DNA of 64,000 nucleotides from Ypsolopha sequella (GCA_934047225.1 OW204004.1:9366401-9430400); one strand, 5' to 3'. Counted from the stretch's first letter, positions 34,891 to 46,096 are shown. Notes: a model not told the origin generated them from the letters alone. Made by a program: numbers and translations.

Positions 34891-36185
34891 CGAGGGTGAA
34901 TCCAAAAGTTCTAAGCCCGACCTACAAAGAGGTATCAAATCTTTGTAAATCTACCGTCATTTGTTAGTATGTTTTTTCGTGATTGATTGTGTGAAGTTGA
35001 AGTTCGATACTGCAAGCTATTATTTTTTTGTGATATTTTGTTTAACGCAGTCTGACGGAATTTTTCACAATGGAGTAAATTGAACACCGTGCTGTGATTA
35101 AGTACCTCAATAAAAAAGGTCTTTCACCTAAAGACATTCATGAAGATATGGAAACAACATTAGGGGAATCTGCTCCATCGTATTCCACTGTCAAAAAGTG
35201 GGTAGCTGAATTTAAACGCGGTCGGGAGACCATTGAAGATGACCCAAGGAGCGGAAGGCCTTCAACGTCTACCACTAAAGGAAACACTGACAAAATTTGT
35301 GATCTCATCCTAGAAGACCGACGACTGACCATTAGTAGGATAGCTGAGATCACAGGCATCAGTTATGGCCGAGTGCAAAACATTGTAACTGTAGAATTGG
35401 GGTTCCGTAAGGTTTCTGCTCGCTGGGTCCCAAGATTGCTTTCAGCTGACCAAAAACGAGTTCGGTTCACAATTTCGCGTGACTGTTTGGAACTTTTTGA
35501 GGCAGATGCTGAGGATTTTATGTCTCGTTTTGTTACCATGGATGAAAGCTGGGTTCATCACCATACTCCTGAAACAAAACAGCAATCCAAACAGTGGAAA
35601 AGATCTGGCTCACCCACACCGAAAAAGGCAAAGTGCGTTTTGTCAGCCAACAAAGTCATGGCATCTGTTTTTTGGGATTCGAAGGGAGTTATTTTATTGG
35701 ATTATTTACCTAAAGGTGAAACTATAAATTCACGCTATTATTGTAACCTATTACGGAAACTTCGCGAAGAAATAAAAGAAAAACGGCCGAGGATGTTGCG
35801 TAAGAGAGTTTTGTTTCATCAAGACAATGCACGAGTTCACACTTCGGTTGAAACGATGGCTGTGATCCATGAATGTGGTTACGAGTTGCTGCCCCACCCA
35901 CCTTATTCGCCGGATTTAGCCCCCTCTGACTATCATCTCTTTCCAAATTTAAAAAAACACTTGGGGGGATCTAAATATTCGACTAGAGAAGAAGTGATAG
36001 TCGCAGTTAATGACTATTTTGACGACCTTCCGGAATCATTTTTTTCGAGGGTATAAACAAGTTGCAGGTCAGGTGGAAGAAGTGTGTTGATCTAGATGGA
36101 GACTATGTCGAAAAATAAAAATAATTTTGAACCCACTTTTCTTTCATTTTCACGGTCGGGCTTAGAACTTTTGGATTCACCCTCG
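34891..36185 (+). mobile_element. near-complete mariner transposon
   Basis: A 1295-bp element with 32-bp terminal inverted repeats, outer CGAGGGTGAATCCAAAAGTT and inner CTAAGCCCGACC, perfectly matched at both ends, flanked by the TA target duplication (34889-34890, 36186-36187). Size, TA target and a single intronless transposase frame are all typical of mariner. The perfect match of the two ends indicates a young insertion, although the transposase carries two lesions. It is inserted in the large osa intron on the strand opposite the gene. Confidence 0.97.
35070..36118 (+). pseudogene. mariner transposase (DD34D), two inactivating lesions
   Basis: The frame is open from 35079 to 36053, about 325 codons. 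Numbering from codon 35094: N-terminal paired-type HTH (about 1-105, with RSGRPS at 52-57), the WVPRLL linker motif at 111-116, then the catalytic triad MDESW (Asp150), HQDNARVH (Asp244) and LAPSDYHLF (Asp279). The last two are separated by 34 residues, the mariner DD34D signature, and YSPDLAPSDY is intact. It most resembles the irritans/vertumnana-like subfamilies (KVMASVFWD, HHHTPE). The expected ATG at 35070 is followed by a TAA at codon 3 (35076), and a one-base loss just before 36054 ends the frame early; the missing C-terminal codons are still visible in the next frame to 36118. All catalytic residues remain. Confidence 0.95.
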
Positions 36186-36629
36186 TATATTCCCGGAAGA
36201 AATATACTTTTTTCTTTTTTATGTAGTATTGCTAGATTCTTCAAACCAGGAAGAATAAATTATGGTTTTGCGGAAATTATCCTCTTAACTACAAAATCTT
36301 TGAAAGCGATAGGGATAGATGTTTAAGTTAGATTTGTTTATGTTATAGTAATGTGCATTTATTTTTTGGTATCATTTTCTCTACTACATTGTTTATCTTG
36401 TACATTCTAAATCTATGCGCTGGACAAAGTAACCGCAGTAAAGAACGTGCTTAAAGACGGAACATTTTCATGTTTGGAAACTTTGTACTTCTGTGTGGCT
36501 GATACAGCGTTTATGTATCCTACTTGCGCTCTCAGGCATACCACGTTTGTCATTGTGCGAGAGAGCAAGTATGATCGAAAGACATTGTATCGACGGCGCG
36601 TGCTAGACCCCCTGTACACGGTCTCATGT

Positions 36630-37035
36630 TTAAGGCGATGCGTAAAAGTTTTAGCGTCCCTGTTACTCCATATGCGAAAAAAACCTTAGTGCGAGTGGGA
36701 CGGATTCGTGGAAAAGTAGCAAAAAGTCGATTTTTTATTCATATAAAATGTACTAATCTATTTTGTCAAAAAGATTTTCAAGGAGACTTTACAAATACAT
36801 AATATCCACACTTTCAATGCAATTTCACAATGAAATTAGTTAGAATTTCAGAATTACAGGAAAAAATAAAACAATTTAGAGGTCTTTTCGGAATTAAATT
36901 CTATCGAGAAAATTTCATCCAATCGCGTTTTCCTTCAGTGAGAATCTTAATCAAATACTCAATAAACATTTACCCAAAAATGAAATACGTAGATGACGTT
37001 ATAGTGGAGTAACGTTTTTTTTGGTATCGCCTTAA
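36630..37035 (+). mobile_element. TTAA-flanked element, family 3, copy 1
   Basis: 406 bp between TTAA at 36630-36633 and 37032-37035. Left end GGCGATGCGTAAAAGTTTTA, right end GGTATCGCC, so the first 6 bp (GGCGAT) are inverted repeats. The left 110 bp match 38670-39084 in inverse orientation. Immediately after the right TTAA the end sequence reappears inverted (TAAGGCGATACCAAAAAAAG), giving a hairpin with 19-bp arms at 37014-37076. Confidence 0.82.
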
Positions 37036-37114
37036 AACGCAAAAAACGTCAAAGGGATAAGGCGATACCAAAAAAAGAAAAACATAATAAAGCTGACACT
37101 TTTCAAAAATTAAA

Positions 37115-37257
37115 TTCATGTTGCTGTTAGCTTAATGTTGCCTCGTTCATACACAAAAATTACATAATTTGGATTTGCTTCTAAAAAATGCAAAAATGTT
37201 AGTACTGAAAATCGAGTTTCCTTCAAATTCTCTATAGAAAACGGCAATTTCATATTT
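37115..37257. repeat. dispersed repeat, pair with 51762-51908
   Basis: TGTTGCTGTTAGCTTAATGT and the following 120 bp, ending TAGAAAACGGCAATTTCA, are about 85% alike to 51762-51908. No ends or coding capacity were identified. Confidence 0.75.
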
Positions 37258-37753
37258 AATAACAATAATAATATTTTAGGTTGAGGTAGAATACAATATG
37301 TTCTATAAAAAAAAATGTTATATGAATTTGAATAAAACATTAAAATATTAGAACGAACAATTAAGCCAAAGAAGATTTCACTTTATGGTATATCAATCCC
37401 ACCAAAAACGGTTCATGTAAAGTAAGTTGCCAAGACTCATAAACTCATAAGCTCCTAACACTTTCACCGTTAAAAAGTTATGTAGATCCAAGATCCTAAT
37501 TCTACAAATCCTACATCTTGGTCAAAAAGTATGGCTTTGCCGTTCTGTGGCCGTCGTCGCACTGACAATCCCATGGACTAATGGTATAAAACTTAAAACT
37601 CTGGTCTTTAATGCTGTGTCATGCAATAGTTCCATGAAACGGCCATATAAGAAGTAACTTAATCATATTAATACCAAAGTAATAAACAAATGGTGTTCGA
37701 ATGAAAGCAGAGTGACGAAAGAAAAAGTCGAAGGTAGAGCTCGACCAGCCCCC

Positions 37754-37973
37754 CTATTCTGTATCTTTTGTTGCCAACTGAACTGGGTGCCTATCATCAA
37801 AAACATAGCTAAAAACTGAAATTTCAAAATTTTCTTTAGTGGGTATTGAACTATTTACGAACTGTGTCGTTACTTCAAGTGCGAACATATCCTTAGGCAA
37901 TCGTAATTCGATAGTATAACTATGTTTTTGTAGAGAGGCACCCAGTCCAGTTGGCAACTAGACATACATAATA
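37754..37973. mobile_element. MITE, family TTGCCAACTG, copy 1
   Basis: About 220 bp with inverted arms of about 50 bp (GTATC, TTGCCAACTGAACTGGGTGC, then CAAAAACATA against its complement). The copy at 60394-60613 has the same ends and is about 85-90% alike. It sits inside an RTE fragment. Confidence 0.88.
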
Positions 37974-37984
37974 GACCCGCTGGT

Positions 37985-38126
37985 CCCGTAGCATAGTGTA
38001 TAATCGCGCGCGACGCGACGCCATTAGTTCAATCACAAGTGCAAAGAGTGTGAAAAACATCGTGTACGCTCCTCGCACTTGATTCAACTAAGTAGCATCG
38101 CACTCGATTAAACACTATACTACGGG
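37985..38126. mobile_element. small MITE, ends CCCGTAGYATAGTGT
   Basis: 142 bp with inverted ends CCCGTAGCATAGTGTATAAT and ATTAAACACTATACTACGGG. The interior has further inverted pieces (TCACAAGTGC against GCACTTGA). It directly follows the preceding MITE in the same RTE fragment. Confidence 0.82.
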
Positions 38127-38631
38127 CGCAGGCCGCCCTAGAAGGACGTATGCTGACCAAATTGGCAACAAAGTACCCGGAACCCGGAATATAAGAGCTT
38201 GTATGACTAGATTGATGGATGTGGAAGAGGCGTGTCAGGGTCGTAGCAGATGGAGATCTGTAGTATCTGCCTACCCCACTGGGAGACAGGCGTGAGTATA
38301 TGTATGTATTATGTAACAAACAAAATCCACTTTAAATATTAACGTAAGCAGATAGCCAAGAAATAAAACCTTGTCTACGTGTAAAGGCTACAGATTGATA
38401 TTAGGCGGTTCAGAGGCGCACGAATCGGTTTAGTGCGTATATCAAGCAGCAGTTCGTTGTTACGGGGCCGGGTCCGGTTTTACAGCCTCGTTACCGGCGA
38501 TCTGGCGTTTTTACAACGTGATTTAATCGCCCGTCCGTCCGCCTGTCGCGTCCACATCTCCGACCCACGGACCCGGTAATTGGAGTAAATCTTTTTATTG
38601 GGCCCTTGCTAGAACCGGTGTTTTACATACG

Positions 38632-39120
38632 AAAATTAAGCTTGAAATAGGCTGTAGTTTGTTTAGGTTTTAAGGCGCTACGGAAAAAAATCTACACTTT
38701 TAAAATAGAACATGCATATCTACTTCAGAAAATAATGTATTATTTTGATAAAATAGTATATTGTTTTTGAAATCTTTTTCTAGGGACATGTTAAACAGAT
38801 ACGCGATCGGAGCAAATATTTATTGAAATTAGGTCTTTTTCGACACCAATTCTCCTGGTTGGACAATTTGGAATGACATATGGACTGCAATTATATTTTA
38901 TAAGATGTGTTTTAACAGTATCTAGGACCTGGTTAAACAAAATTTTGGTAGCAACTTTAGTAAATTTTATGTTAATAAAAAAAACGACTTTTTGCTACTT
39001 TTCCTCGTATCCGTCCCTCTCGCATTGAGGGTTTTTTTGCATATGGAGTAACAGGGACGCTAAAACTTTTACATATCGCCTTAAGCTTGAAATAGGCTGT
39101 AATTTGTTTAGGTTTTAATA
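38632..39120. repeat. ~38-bp direct repeats flanking a TTAA element
   Basis: TTAAGCTTGAAATAGGCTGT, then TTTGTTTAGGTTTTAA, occurs at 38636-38673 and again at 39081-39118 with one difference (TAGTTT versus TAATTT). The TTAA element lies exactly between them. Confidence 0.9.
38670..39084 (-). mobile_element. TTAA-flanked element, family 3, copy 2
   Basis: 415 bp between TTAA at 38670-38673 and 39081-39084, in the opposite orientation to the 36630 copy. The diagnostic end reads, on the minus strand, GGCGATATGTAAAAGTTTTA, then GCGTCCCTGTTACTCCATAT. It has no coding capacity. The interiors of the two copies diverge after about 120 bp. Confidence 0.85.
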
Positions 39121-40837
39121 TCTAAACTTGCCCATCTGCTTGTTGTTGATGAATACTCGGTATATGAAATAGAAAATTTTGTATGAGAGCTGGTAAAAAT
39201 CAAAAAGAAGCCATGGAGGCGGGTCTTTTGGCTGCATGAGTCAGGATGGCGTATAATTATAATGGTAAAAACTAAAACCCGATATTTTCAACTCGCATAG
39301 AGATATCTCTACAAAAATACCACTTTGGGACCCCTTGTCAGCCAAAGGATCCCGCTCCCTCATCGAAATTATTTCGATGCCCTCCCTTCTTACTTCTTAC
39401 GTTTTCTTGTTTAAGAATTGCAAATGTGACAAAGCTGGGCTTGCCCAAAGTTACTCCACTTTGAAGATCAACAGCTCTCATACTAATTGTGATGAATTTC
39501 AGCTCCAAAAATAAATGAAGTGCCTCTATCTGTTCTGTCAGGCGTATACAATTTTAAAATACATTCGAAGCGCTGACCACATTTCGTTCGCGAGCGGCCG
39601 GCGGCCTCGCGGCGCATTATCGAAATCGGACCGCAATAATTACATTCGAGCCGAATGCGGCCGTTTCATTTGTCCCGATAAAATAAAATAGTCTCATGTT
39701 AAAAACTACGTTCTCTAATGAAACAGGCGAACCAGTAAATATGGTTTTGCGAAATTAATAATTGAAATTCGCATCCAAATGCAATTTGAATAACCAATCA
39801 GTGTTTAATTAAAGCGTGAATAATTGTTATTTTCTTTTAATCCTAGAGGAAAAAGGCGTGTAACAAATGAAATGAAAGTTCGAATTTGATGGACAGCCCT
39901 GGAGCCAAACAACGACAAGTACACGTGAAGCGAACGAAGCGGGGAGAGAAGGCCAAAACGGAAAAGCATTTGAAACAAGAGTTGGGAACAAAAACAAACA
40001 GCGGAGCCTACGCGAATTTTGGCGCTCGAGGGCGGAGCACGCCAGGGCCGGATTATATGGCGCTCTCGGCTTATTCAATTAAAAACGGAACGTACTCTTG
40101 CGCGTGTTCTGACGATTCGTAATTTCGTAGGGAGAGCGCGCTCCCGCTCAGCAAATGAGATTTGTGTCCGTCGACGTACTAAATCCACGACGGAGAAGAT
40201 GGGAGGATTTCACGTAACGCCACGGCGTCGCCGTCTGCGACTCTCACATAATAAGTGTTTGAATAATTTTGTCGTCCTTTAGGCCTCCAGGAATCCGAGG
40301 AATAAAGTTTCAGTGTGATCGCAGATGACGTCGTTATGATATCCGCTTTCTGAGATGACACCCAATTTACAAAGGGAGAAAGCGTCAGGCTTTTATTTCT
40401 ATATGACGTAGTCTTGACTCATTTTATTTGGCAGCCCTTTTATGTAACATCGATATATTTGGCAGTATTTTAAGGTAACGTCGCTTTATCTGGCAGCCCT
40501 AAAACTTGGCAATAAGCTGGCCCCGTTGTAGGTTCAAGTCTCCGCACGGGAAAAGTTGGGACGCGTCGAGCAACGCCTCCGGAGCGGGAGTGAGGACGCG
40601 CGGAGAATGTCATTCGACAAAGTTACTTCGTTTGATGTAAGAGCTCTCCCGGTGGAGGTGGATCAGTGGGAGCGACTGCGTCAGCTTAAAAAGATAAGGG
40701 CCTTTTTGAAAATATCTTACATCTTATTTTAGAAAGACGTAAAAAGTTGATGTTTCAGAATTCGGATGTGTGAATTAAGTAATGCGATCCCATTGTATTT
40801 CAGGCTGTAGGACAGGAATGTACTTGACAGATAACAT
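39085..40837 (-). other. intron, no transposon recognised
   Basis: Apparently unique sequence. GC-rich islands at 39570-39670 and 40510-40680 with homeodomain-type TAATTA and ATAAAA words nearby could be regulatory. A tRNA B-box-like GGTTCAAGTC at about 40532 has no matching cloverleaf. Confidence 0.35.
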
Positions 40838-41237
40838 TTATTTTCAATGCAAGTGCTCGTAAAGCCCCACTTTTTATGCATCAAAACCGAACAGAAAGTC
40901 GATTATTTTGCCCTAGGGCTTTATTATTATTTTTTTTTTAATTTATTTACAATGGTTGGTTAACCTGCAGCCTTTCCTATGCACCATAAAAGTTATACTT
41001 TTTTTTCCCACTGTTTAACGGCTCTGGATACAGTCCTTTTGAGCCAATTATAATTTAAAGCTCACAAGATTATATTTGTTATATTTCCTCACACTATGCA
41101 TTGAAAAACGTAGTATGATACACGGGCGTAAGAGCAATAAATTACTCGGTTACGTTTAAAACACTCGCTATGCTCGTGTTTTAAATCGTCCTCGTAATTT
41201 ATTCCTTTTCGCCCTTGTAGAATAAACTATTATTAAC
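40838..41237 (+). repeat. 400-bp dispersed repeat, copy 1
   Basis: Nearly identical (by eye about 95%) to 45357-45754, in the same orientation, 4.5 kb apart. Its right part contains a foldback: GTAAGAGCAATAAATTACTC against GAGG..TAATTTATTCCTTTTCGCCC around a TTTAAAACACTCGCTATGCT core. No coding capacity. Confidence 0.92.
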
Positions 41238-42689
41238 AATGTTTGCGGCAGCTTCATGTTACACACATCACAAACACTCTTCATTTACGTTTCCATTCCC
41301 ACAATTACTCTTCACTTCTCTCATCGCATTTACTTTCTAGTACACAAATCAGTTATAAAGAGAATGCTCGTAATTTCGCCTGAAAACTCTGCAGTGGAAT
41401 ATAAATTTGTTCTGTTTTTACATGAACGCACGTCGCCCGGGCTGATTACGCTCTGCGCTGTTACCGTCATTCATTTACGTCGACGGCACCCCACTCAATC
41501 TCGTTTATTATGAACGTGCAGCGACCGAGCCGGCCCTGCCCTGCCGTCTATCTTTTTAAATTTAAATATCTCGCCTTGTGTGCTGTGCGTTACTTTTATA
41601 TCGTTCGTAGGCATTAGTCTTTCAGCGAGGTCGTGTTAGTGCACATGTTTGCGACAAATGTGCACATTTAATTCTACTAAGTTGACGTGAGAGCGAAAGA
41701 CGTTTGACAAAGGCTAGAGGAGGGTTGTACGTTCTCGAGTTTGTAAAGATTGCACGGATGCGTTTCTTCATGCTCCCCTAGTATCCTGGGGGCCATAAGA
41801 AATCTCTACCGAAGCGCAACCAAGGGCGCTATATTTCTCATATTCGGTGCGCGCAAGTTGCATAAATAAATAGAATTACAACCCTCGCGTTTCCCTTCCA
41901 TAGTTAATGTACCTTCTTGCATGAAGAATGGGTTTCTATTCGTCTTTGTGTCAATTACCGAAATGGTAAACTTGTTGATTGACATAAAATGTGGAACACC
42001 TTGGCAGCAGGTTCTGATAATGACAAATTAATTTTGTTTGCTTAAAATAACAATAAGGTTATCGATAAAGTTTAACTTGAAAATTTCATTTTCAATTTTC
42101 AATAGGTTAAATAAAATGTAAAAATTTAAATGGGGTATTTACAAAAATGAAAAAAAAAGAATGAATGGACATACAAAGTTACGAGTAAACAATACCGCAC
42201 AAAGGCGGGCTTATCACTAAAACCAATTTCTTCCAGTCAACCTTTGGGTGGTGAAGAAAATATGATTTACGATACATAGAAGTGGGATAAACAAACAAAT
42301 AACAATTATTAAATTCATCTCTCAAAATTTCACTCTTCTACATTATGCGAAATAATATTATCTCAGATTCCAAGGGGGCTCCAGGGTCGCACTCAAGTTT
42401 AATCAGGCCCCCTTTTTCGGTCGTTGCAGCAGCGGGCCCCACGCCCCGTGCGTTCATTACAAAAAGCGTCACATAGCGGGCCCGATTTTAATAATGGAAA
42501 GGGGTTAGTCCCGTCCTGTTATTTTTCATTTAAATCTCAAATAACTTGAAATAAAAACTATTTAAAACTCGTTTATAGGCATGTTCCAACAGCAGTACTA
42601 AATTTATTATTTTCCCCGAAACACGTCATAATTCAGTTGAGAACGAAAAACAATTTATAGCACTTCAAAACGAAGCAATTGCAAATCCA
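41238..42689 (-). other. intron, no repeat recognised
   Basis: Contains one small perfect hairpin, GTGCACAT..ATGTGCAC at about 41639-41665, and a GC-rich unique block at 42370-42510. Nothing else was detected. Confidence 0.4.
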
Positions 42690-43035
42690 TTCATTCATAC
42701 ATCAGCCTGGTTCAACCACTGCTGGATATAGGCCTTTCCAAGGTTTCACCACTCTTGGCGGTTCCCCTGGAAGAAATGCCCTTTTTCACACTCGCTGGAC
42801 AAGTGGGTTGGTGAGCGCGGTGCGGTGCCGAAATCCAATGTTTTATATAAAAGCCGGCTACTGGGGATGGATCTACTGCCATCAATCAGTTCCAGGCATG
42901 GTGGGCCACCTGATTTTGCCTGTTTGAGAGCTGTCCTCTTACTATCTCCCGAATTACTTAGGAAGGGTTTACGAACAATGGTGGTGCCTCCACAGTCGAG
43001 CCTGGCATCGGCTCTATCACCTACAATTGGCAAAG
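42690..43035 (-). mobile_element. LINE reverse transcriptase 3' fragment
   Basis: The minus strand ends in LGKAYIQQWLNQADV and a stop, the usual C-terminus of a group of insect RTE/CR1-like reverse transcriptases (pattern LGEAYVQQW). About 90 further residues upstream are open but degraded. The plus-strand word CACTGCTGGATATAGGCCTT is its familiar DNA signature. Confidence 0.65.
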
Positions 43036-44501
43036 ATTAAATTATGTTAAGGTGTGTTAATTCGAAAACCATTTCGAGATTTAGGTTTAATAAGCCGTAC
43101 TTTAGAACTTGTGGTCTAAAAAACCTCATGGTGATGAATATTTTTACGAACTTCCATTTGCCTTCGTGTGACGTCACTTGAAAAACGGCTGTTTAGAAAT
43201 GTGTCCTTAGCTATTTATAAAAATTTGCTTTTCACTGATTTGACAGCTGGATGACAGATGAGTAGACAAACAGAGACAGACTACTTTTTTATAAGCAATC
43301 ACACATCACAATCAGTATAATGTCTAAAATTCTCAAGAGACGTTATATCGGACAATTCTTTAAAAAATCATGAAAAAATAATGGTTAATTTATATACCAA
43401 AATAATGAAAACTACGTCCAAAAAGGACATAAATTCACTGAAAAAAAAAAAAAACTTTCAGTAATTAAAACATGGGAATTGATTCATGTTAAAAAAGTCT
43501 TCGTTCAATAAACAATGCATGACGTGTTCCCGGCCTCCATAAATGTCCCAGCTGAGTGTGACGTATCAGAGTGGACGGACCCAGCACACTCATTAGGGTC
43601 CCCCAGCGCGGGACAATGCTCGCTCGCCTAACGGTATCAATCAACATCAAACGGGCCCCGCTCTCTAAATACTACACTTTTTAGGGTTGCTGCCTTCGCA
43701 TTGCATCTGCACTTTTAATGGGACTTTGCTCGATGACTGAGCTGGAAACGTAAAGGGCACGTGAAATTAACCCATCTATTAAAAGCCTTGATTATTTAGT
43801 ATTCCGATAAAATACGGTCAAAAAAACTCCAGAATGGCTAGATTGATGAACTGGAATTCGGCATGTAGGAAGAGAATTAATATAGATACGCCGGAAATCT
43901 TAGATGACATCACCATTTCAAAATATTTTAGTTCATGCGGGGCGTCGCAATATTAAACAAATAAAATCTACGTAGACGGAACCTCGTAAATTATTTAAGA
44001 CTTACCCTTTACAGACTTTTTAAAGAATCGTTGCTGTAAAAAACTTTTTTTACGATGCAATATTAGTTCACTTTACGACAACCAACATATTTTTATAGGT
44101 GAGCAAAACTCCCAAGGCAAGAAGATCGGAGATTACAGAACGACAACCCGTCGGTTCGGCGAATGCATTTGTACGCCTCCGCGATACTTTTATCTGATAT
44201 CTTATTAGCTCAAGCATTGATCCGGATCGTTACTGACATCTCGGCGCAATTTGAGCCGCGCCTTCACTGCGCTAAGATTATCTCTGCTTTGGACTCAAGG
44301 TGTAGTTTCGAAATATATATTAAATATTCATAGTATAAAATTTCTTAGACAATATTTTGCAGGAAGAAAGCCGATAAACTTGATTAGTATACCTCCAGAG
44401 GTGTTAAAACAAGAATTTTATATCGCCTTGTAACGAAAAAACAGTCAAGTTCCAAAAAAAAATTATAAATATAATATATGATTTTAATTTCTATCATAGT
44501 A
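43036..44501 (-). other. intron, no repeat recognised
   Basis: AT-rich apart from a GC-rich unique block at 43525-43700. The segment 44300-44433, ending TATATCGCCTTGTAA, weakly resembles the right end of a family-3 TTAA element. Confidence 0.35.
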
Positions 44502-44836
44502 CGGAGCAATCCTAGTTCATACAAACGAAATACCAAAACCATTTGTAAATCATAGATATTCTTAGGATAGTGTGTGTTTATTCCGATTGCATTACAGAAT
44601 ATCTAGGTTCCCAAATATATATTAAATAAGAACACTGATTTTAACATGAAATATGAGAAAAATAAACTTTATATGAAAAATTTAAATTGCTTATCATTAA
44701 ATCAGCGTCCTTTCTAAATATATGTATATTTAGGAACCTAGATATTCTGTAATCTACACCCACTATCCTAAGAATATCTATGATTTACAAATGGTTTTGG
44801 TATTTCGTTTGTATGAACTAGGATTGCTCCGCCGGC
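44502..44836. mobile_element. palindromic MITE, family GGAGCAATCC, copy 1
   Basis: Inverted arms of about 75 bp: GGAGCAATCCTAGTTCATAC, then AAACGAAATACCAAAACCAT, then TTGTAAATCATAGATATTCT, against their complement ending GATTGCTCC. The interior from CTTAGGATAGTG to CACTATCCTAAG corresponds to the separate TTAA element at 60114-60338, so the structure is composite. The right flank GCCGGCCTCT matches the left flank of the second copy at 59627, so the arms may be longer. Confidence 0.88.
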
Positions 44837-44937
44837 CTCTTAAAAAAGGATGCCCGAATAAAAAAAAATTGTCTTGTTGTTTTTAAATTAAGTATAATGA
44901 AAAAACACCAAAATAAACTCCAATAACAGCCAATGGG

Positions 44938-45073
44938 GTCGATTCGGTGTAGCACATCTTAACTTATTTGAGCGTTCTGTCCTTACCTTTTCGATAAAAT
45001 AAGAAAAAGACAGGACGCTTAAAATAAGGTTAGTCCTGTCAAATAAGTTCAGTCGTGATACGCCGAATCGACA
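44938..45073. mobile_element. MITE, ends GTCGATTCGG, copy 1
   Basis: About 136 bp with inverted ends GTCGATTCGGTGTA and TACGCCGAATCGAC, and inner arms ACTTATTTG.GCGT..CTGTC paired with their complement. The related copy is at 51961-52118. Confidence 0.85.
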
Positions 45074-45324
45074 CAAATATCCAACAAATTTCAGAGCAAG
45101 TAATAAAATATAATAATAAGTTGCCAACCCTATTCAACTGTCGCTTACAATACTTTTTATCTCAAAGGCCCTAATGCATGCATACGTTGCAACGTAAAGA
45201 GCGGCTCTGACGAGCCCTGGGGCCGTGTGCTCTGATGTTCGTCCAATTTGATGACGTGGATTTGATGGAGGCCCATGTCAAACACGATCATCATTATTGG
45301 GAACGTTCGTATACAAACTTGCAT

Positions 45325-45353
45325 TTTTAGGGTTCCGTAGTCAACAAGGGACT
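45325..45353 (+). repeat. fragment of the AGGGTTCCGTAG repeat
   Basis: TTTTTAGGGTTCCGTAGTCA is the end of a very abundant lepidopteran repeat. Only about 25 bp is present before the 400-bp repeat starts. Confidence 0.5.
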
Positions 45354-45356
45354 TGT

Positions 45357-45754
45357 TTATTTATCTTCAATGCAAGTGCTCGTAAAGGCCCACTTTTTAT
45401 GCATCAAAACCGAACAGAAAGTAGATTATTTTGCCCTAGGGCTTTATTATTATTATTTATTTATTTACATTGGTTGGCTAACCTGCAGCCTTTCCTATGT
45501 ACCATAAATGTTATACTTTTTTTCCACTGTTTAACGGCTCTGGATACAGTCCTTTTGAGTCAATCATAATTTAAAGTTCACAAGATTATATTTGTTTTAT
45601 TTCCTCACACTATGCATTGAAAAACGTAGTATGATACACGGGCGTAAGAGCAATAAATTACTCGGTTACGTTTAAAACACTCGCTATGCTCGGGTTTTAA
45701 ATCGTCCTCGTAATTTATTCCTTTTCGCCCTTGTAGCATAAACTACTATTAACT
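45357..45754 (+). repeat. 400-bp dispersed repeat, copy 2
   Basis: Second copy of the repeat at 40838-41237, same orientation. A plus-strand ORF of 90 codons in it is an accident of the repeat and is broken in the other copy. Confidence 0.92.
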
Positions 45755-45954
45755 AATTAATCACAACGGTTAAATCTGTTACAGTTATTAATAAAGAATA
45801 TAATAATACAAATCAATATGTGGTTAAACACAACTAGATATATTTACAACATTACAACGTTCGCAGTGCTCAGAGGAAACCTTCAAAATTTGGTTCCATG
45901 AATCATTGAAAATGTCAGAGTCTATAAAATGCTTGAGGACCGAGTTCAGGGGAT

Positions 45955-46084
45955 CTAAAAAGGCCGACTTGGGTGAATCATAAAATGATTTGAAAGTAGG
46001 ATGGAGTCAGAGTTTTTTCACGCGTGCAAAAGAGACGGATTAGAACGGAATTATAATATGATTCATCCAAAGCGGCCTTTTTAG
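45955..46084. mobile_element. MITE, family AAAAAGGCCG, copy 1
   Basis: About 130 bp with inverted ends CTAAAAAGGCCGACTTGGGT and ATCCAAAGCGGCCTTTTTAG, and body AATGATTTGAAAGTAGGATG, then GCGTGCAAAAGAGACGG. Three more copies lie in tandem at 50052-50426. A truncated start of another copy (GGCCGACTTGGGTGAATCAT) lies at 46258, just after the next MITE. Confidence 0.88.
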
Positions 46085-46096
46085 GGAACCAGGGGC

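Larger units (their letters stand above)
37685..38310 (+). mobile_element. RTE-like LINE 3' fragment, split by two MITEs
   Basis: The segment 38128-38310 codes GRPRRTYADQIGNKVPGTRN, then IRACMTRLMDVEEACQGRSR, then WRSVVSAYPTGRQA and a stop, the familiar C-terminus of lepidopteran RTE-like reverse transcriptases, followed by an ATGT-type tail. The upstream part of the same element (GAGTGACGAAAGAAAAAGTC, then GAGCTCGACCAG) is at 37695-37749. Comparison with 27640-27670 shows that CTCGACCAG and GCCGCCCTAG should be adjacent; here two MITEs separate them. Confidence 0.85.

Noticed and set aside
36630..39084. A single 2.45-kb element with inverted ends at 36630 and 39084
   Set aside because: Both sites proved to be separate 400-bp TTAA elements in opposite orientation, each with its own second TTAA boundary.
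40520..40550. tRNA suggested by GTAGGTTCAAGTC
   Set aside because: No complementary arms around it.
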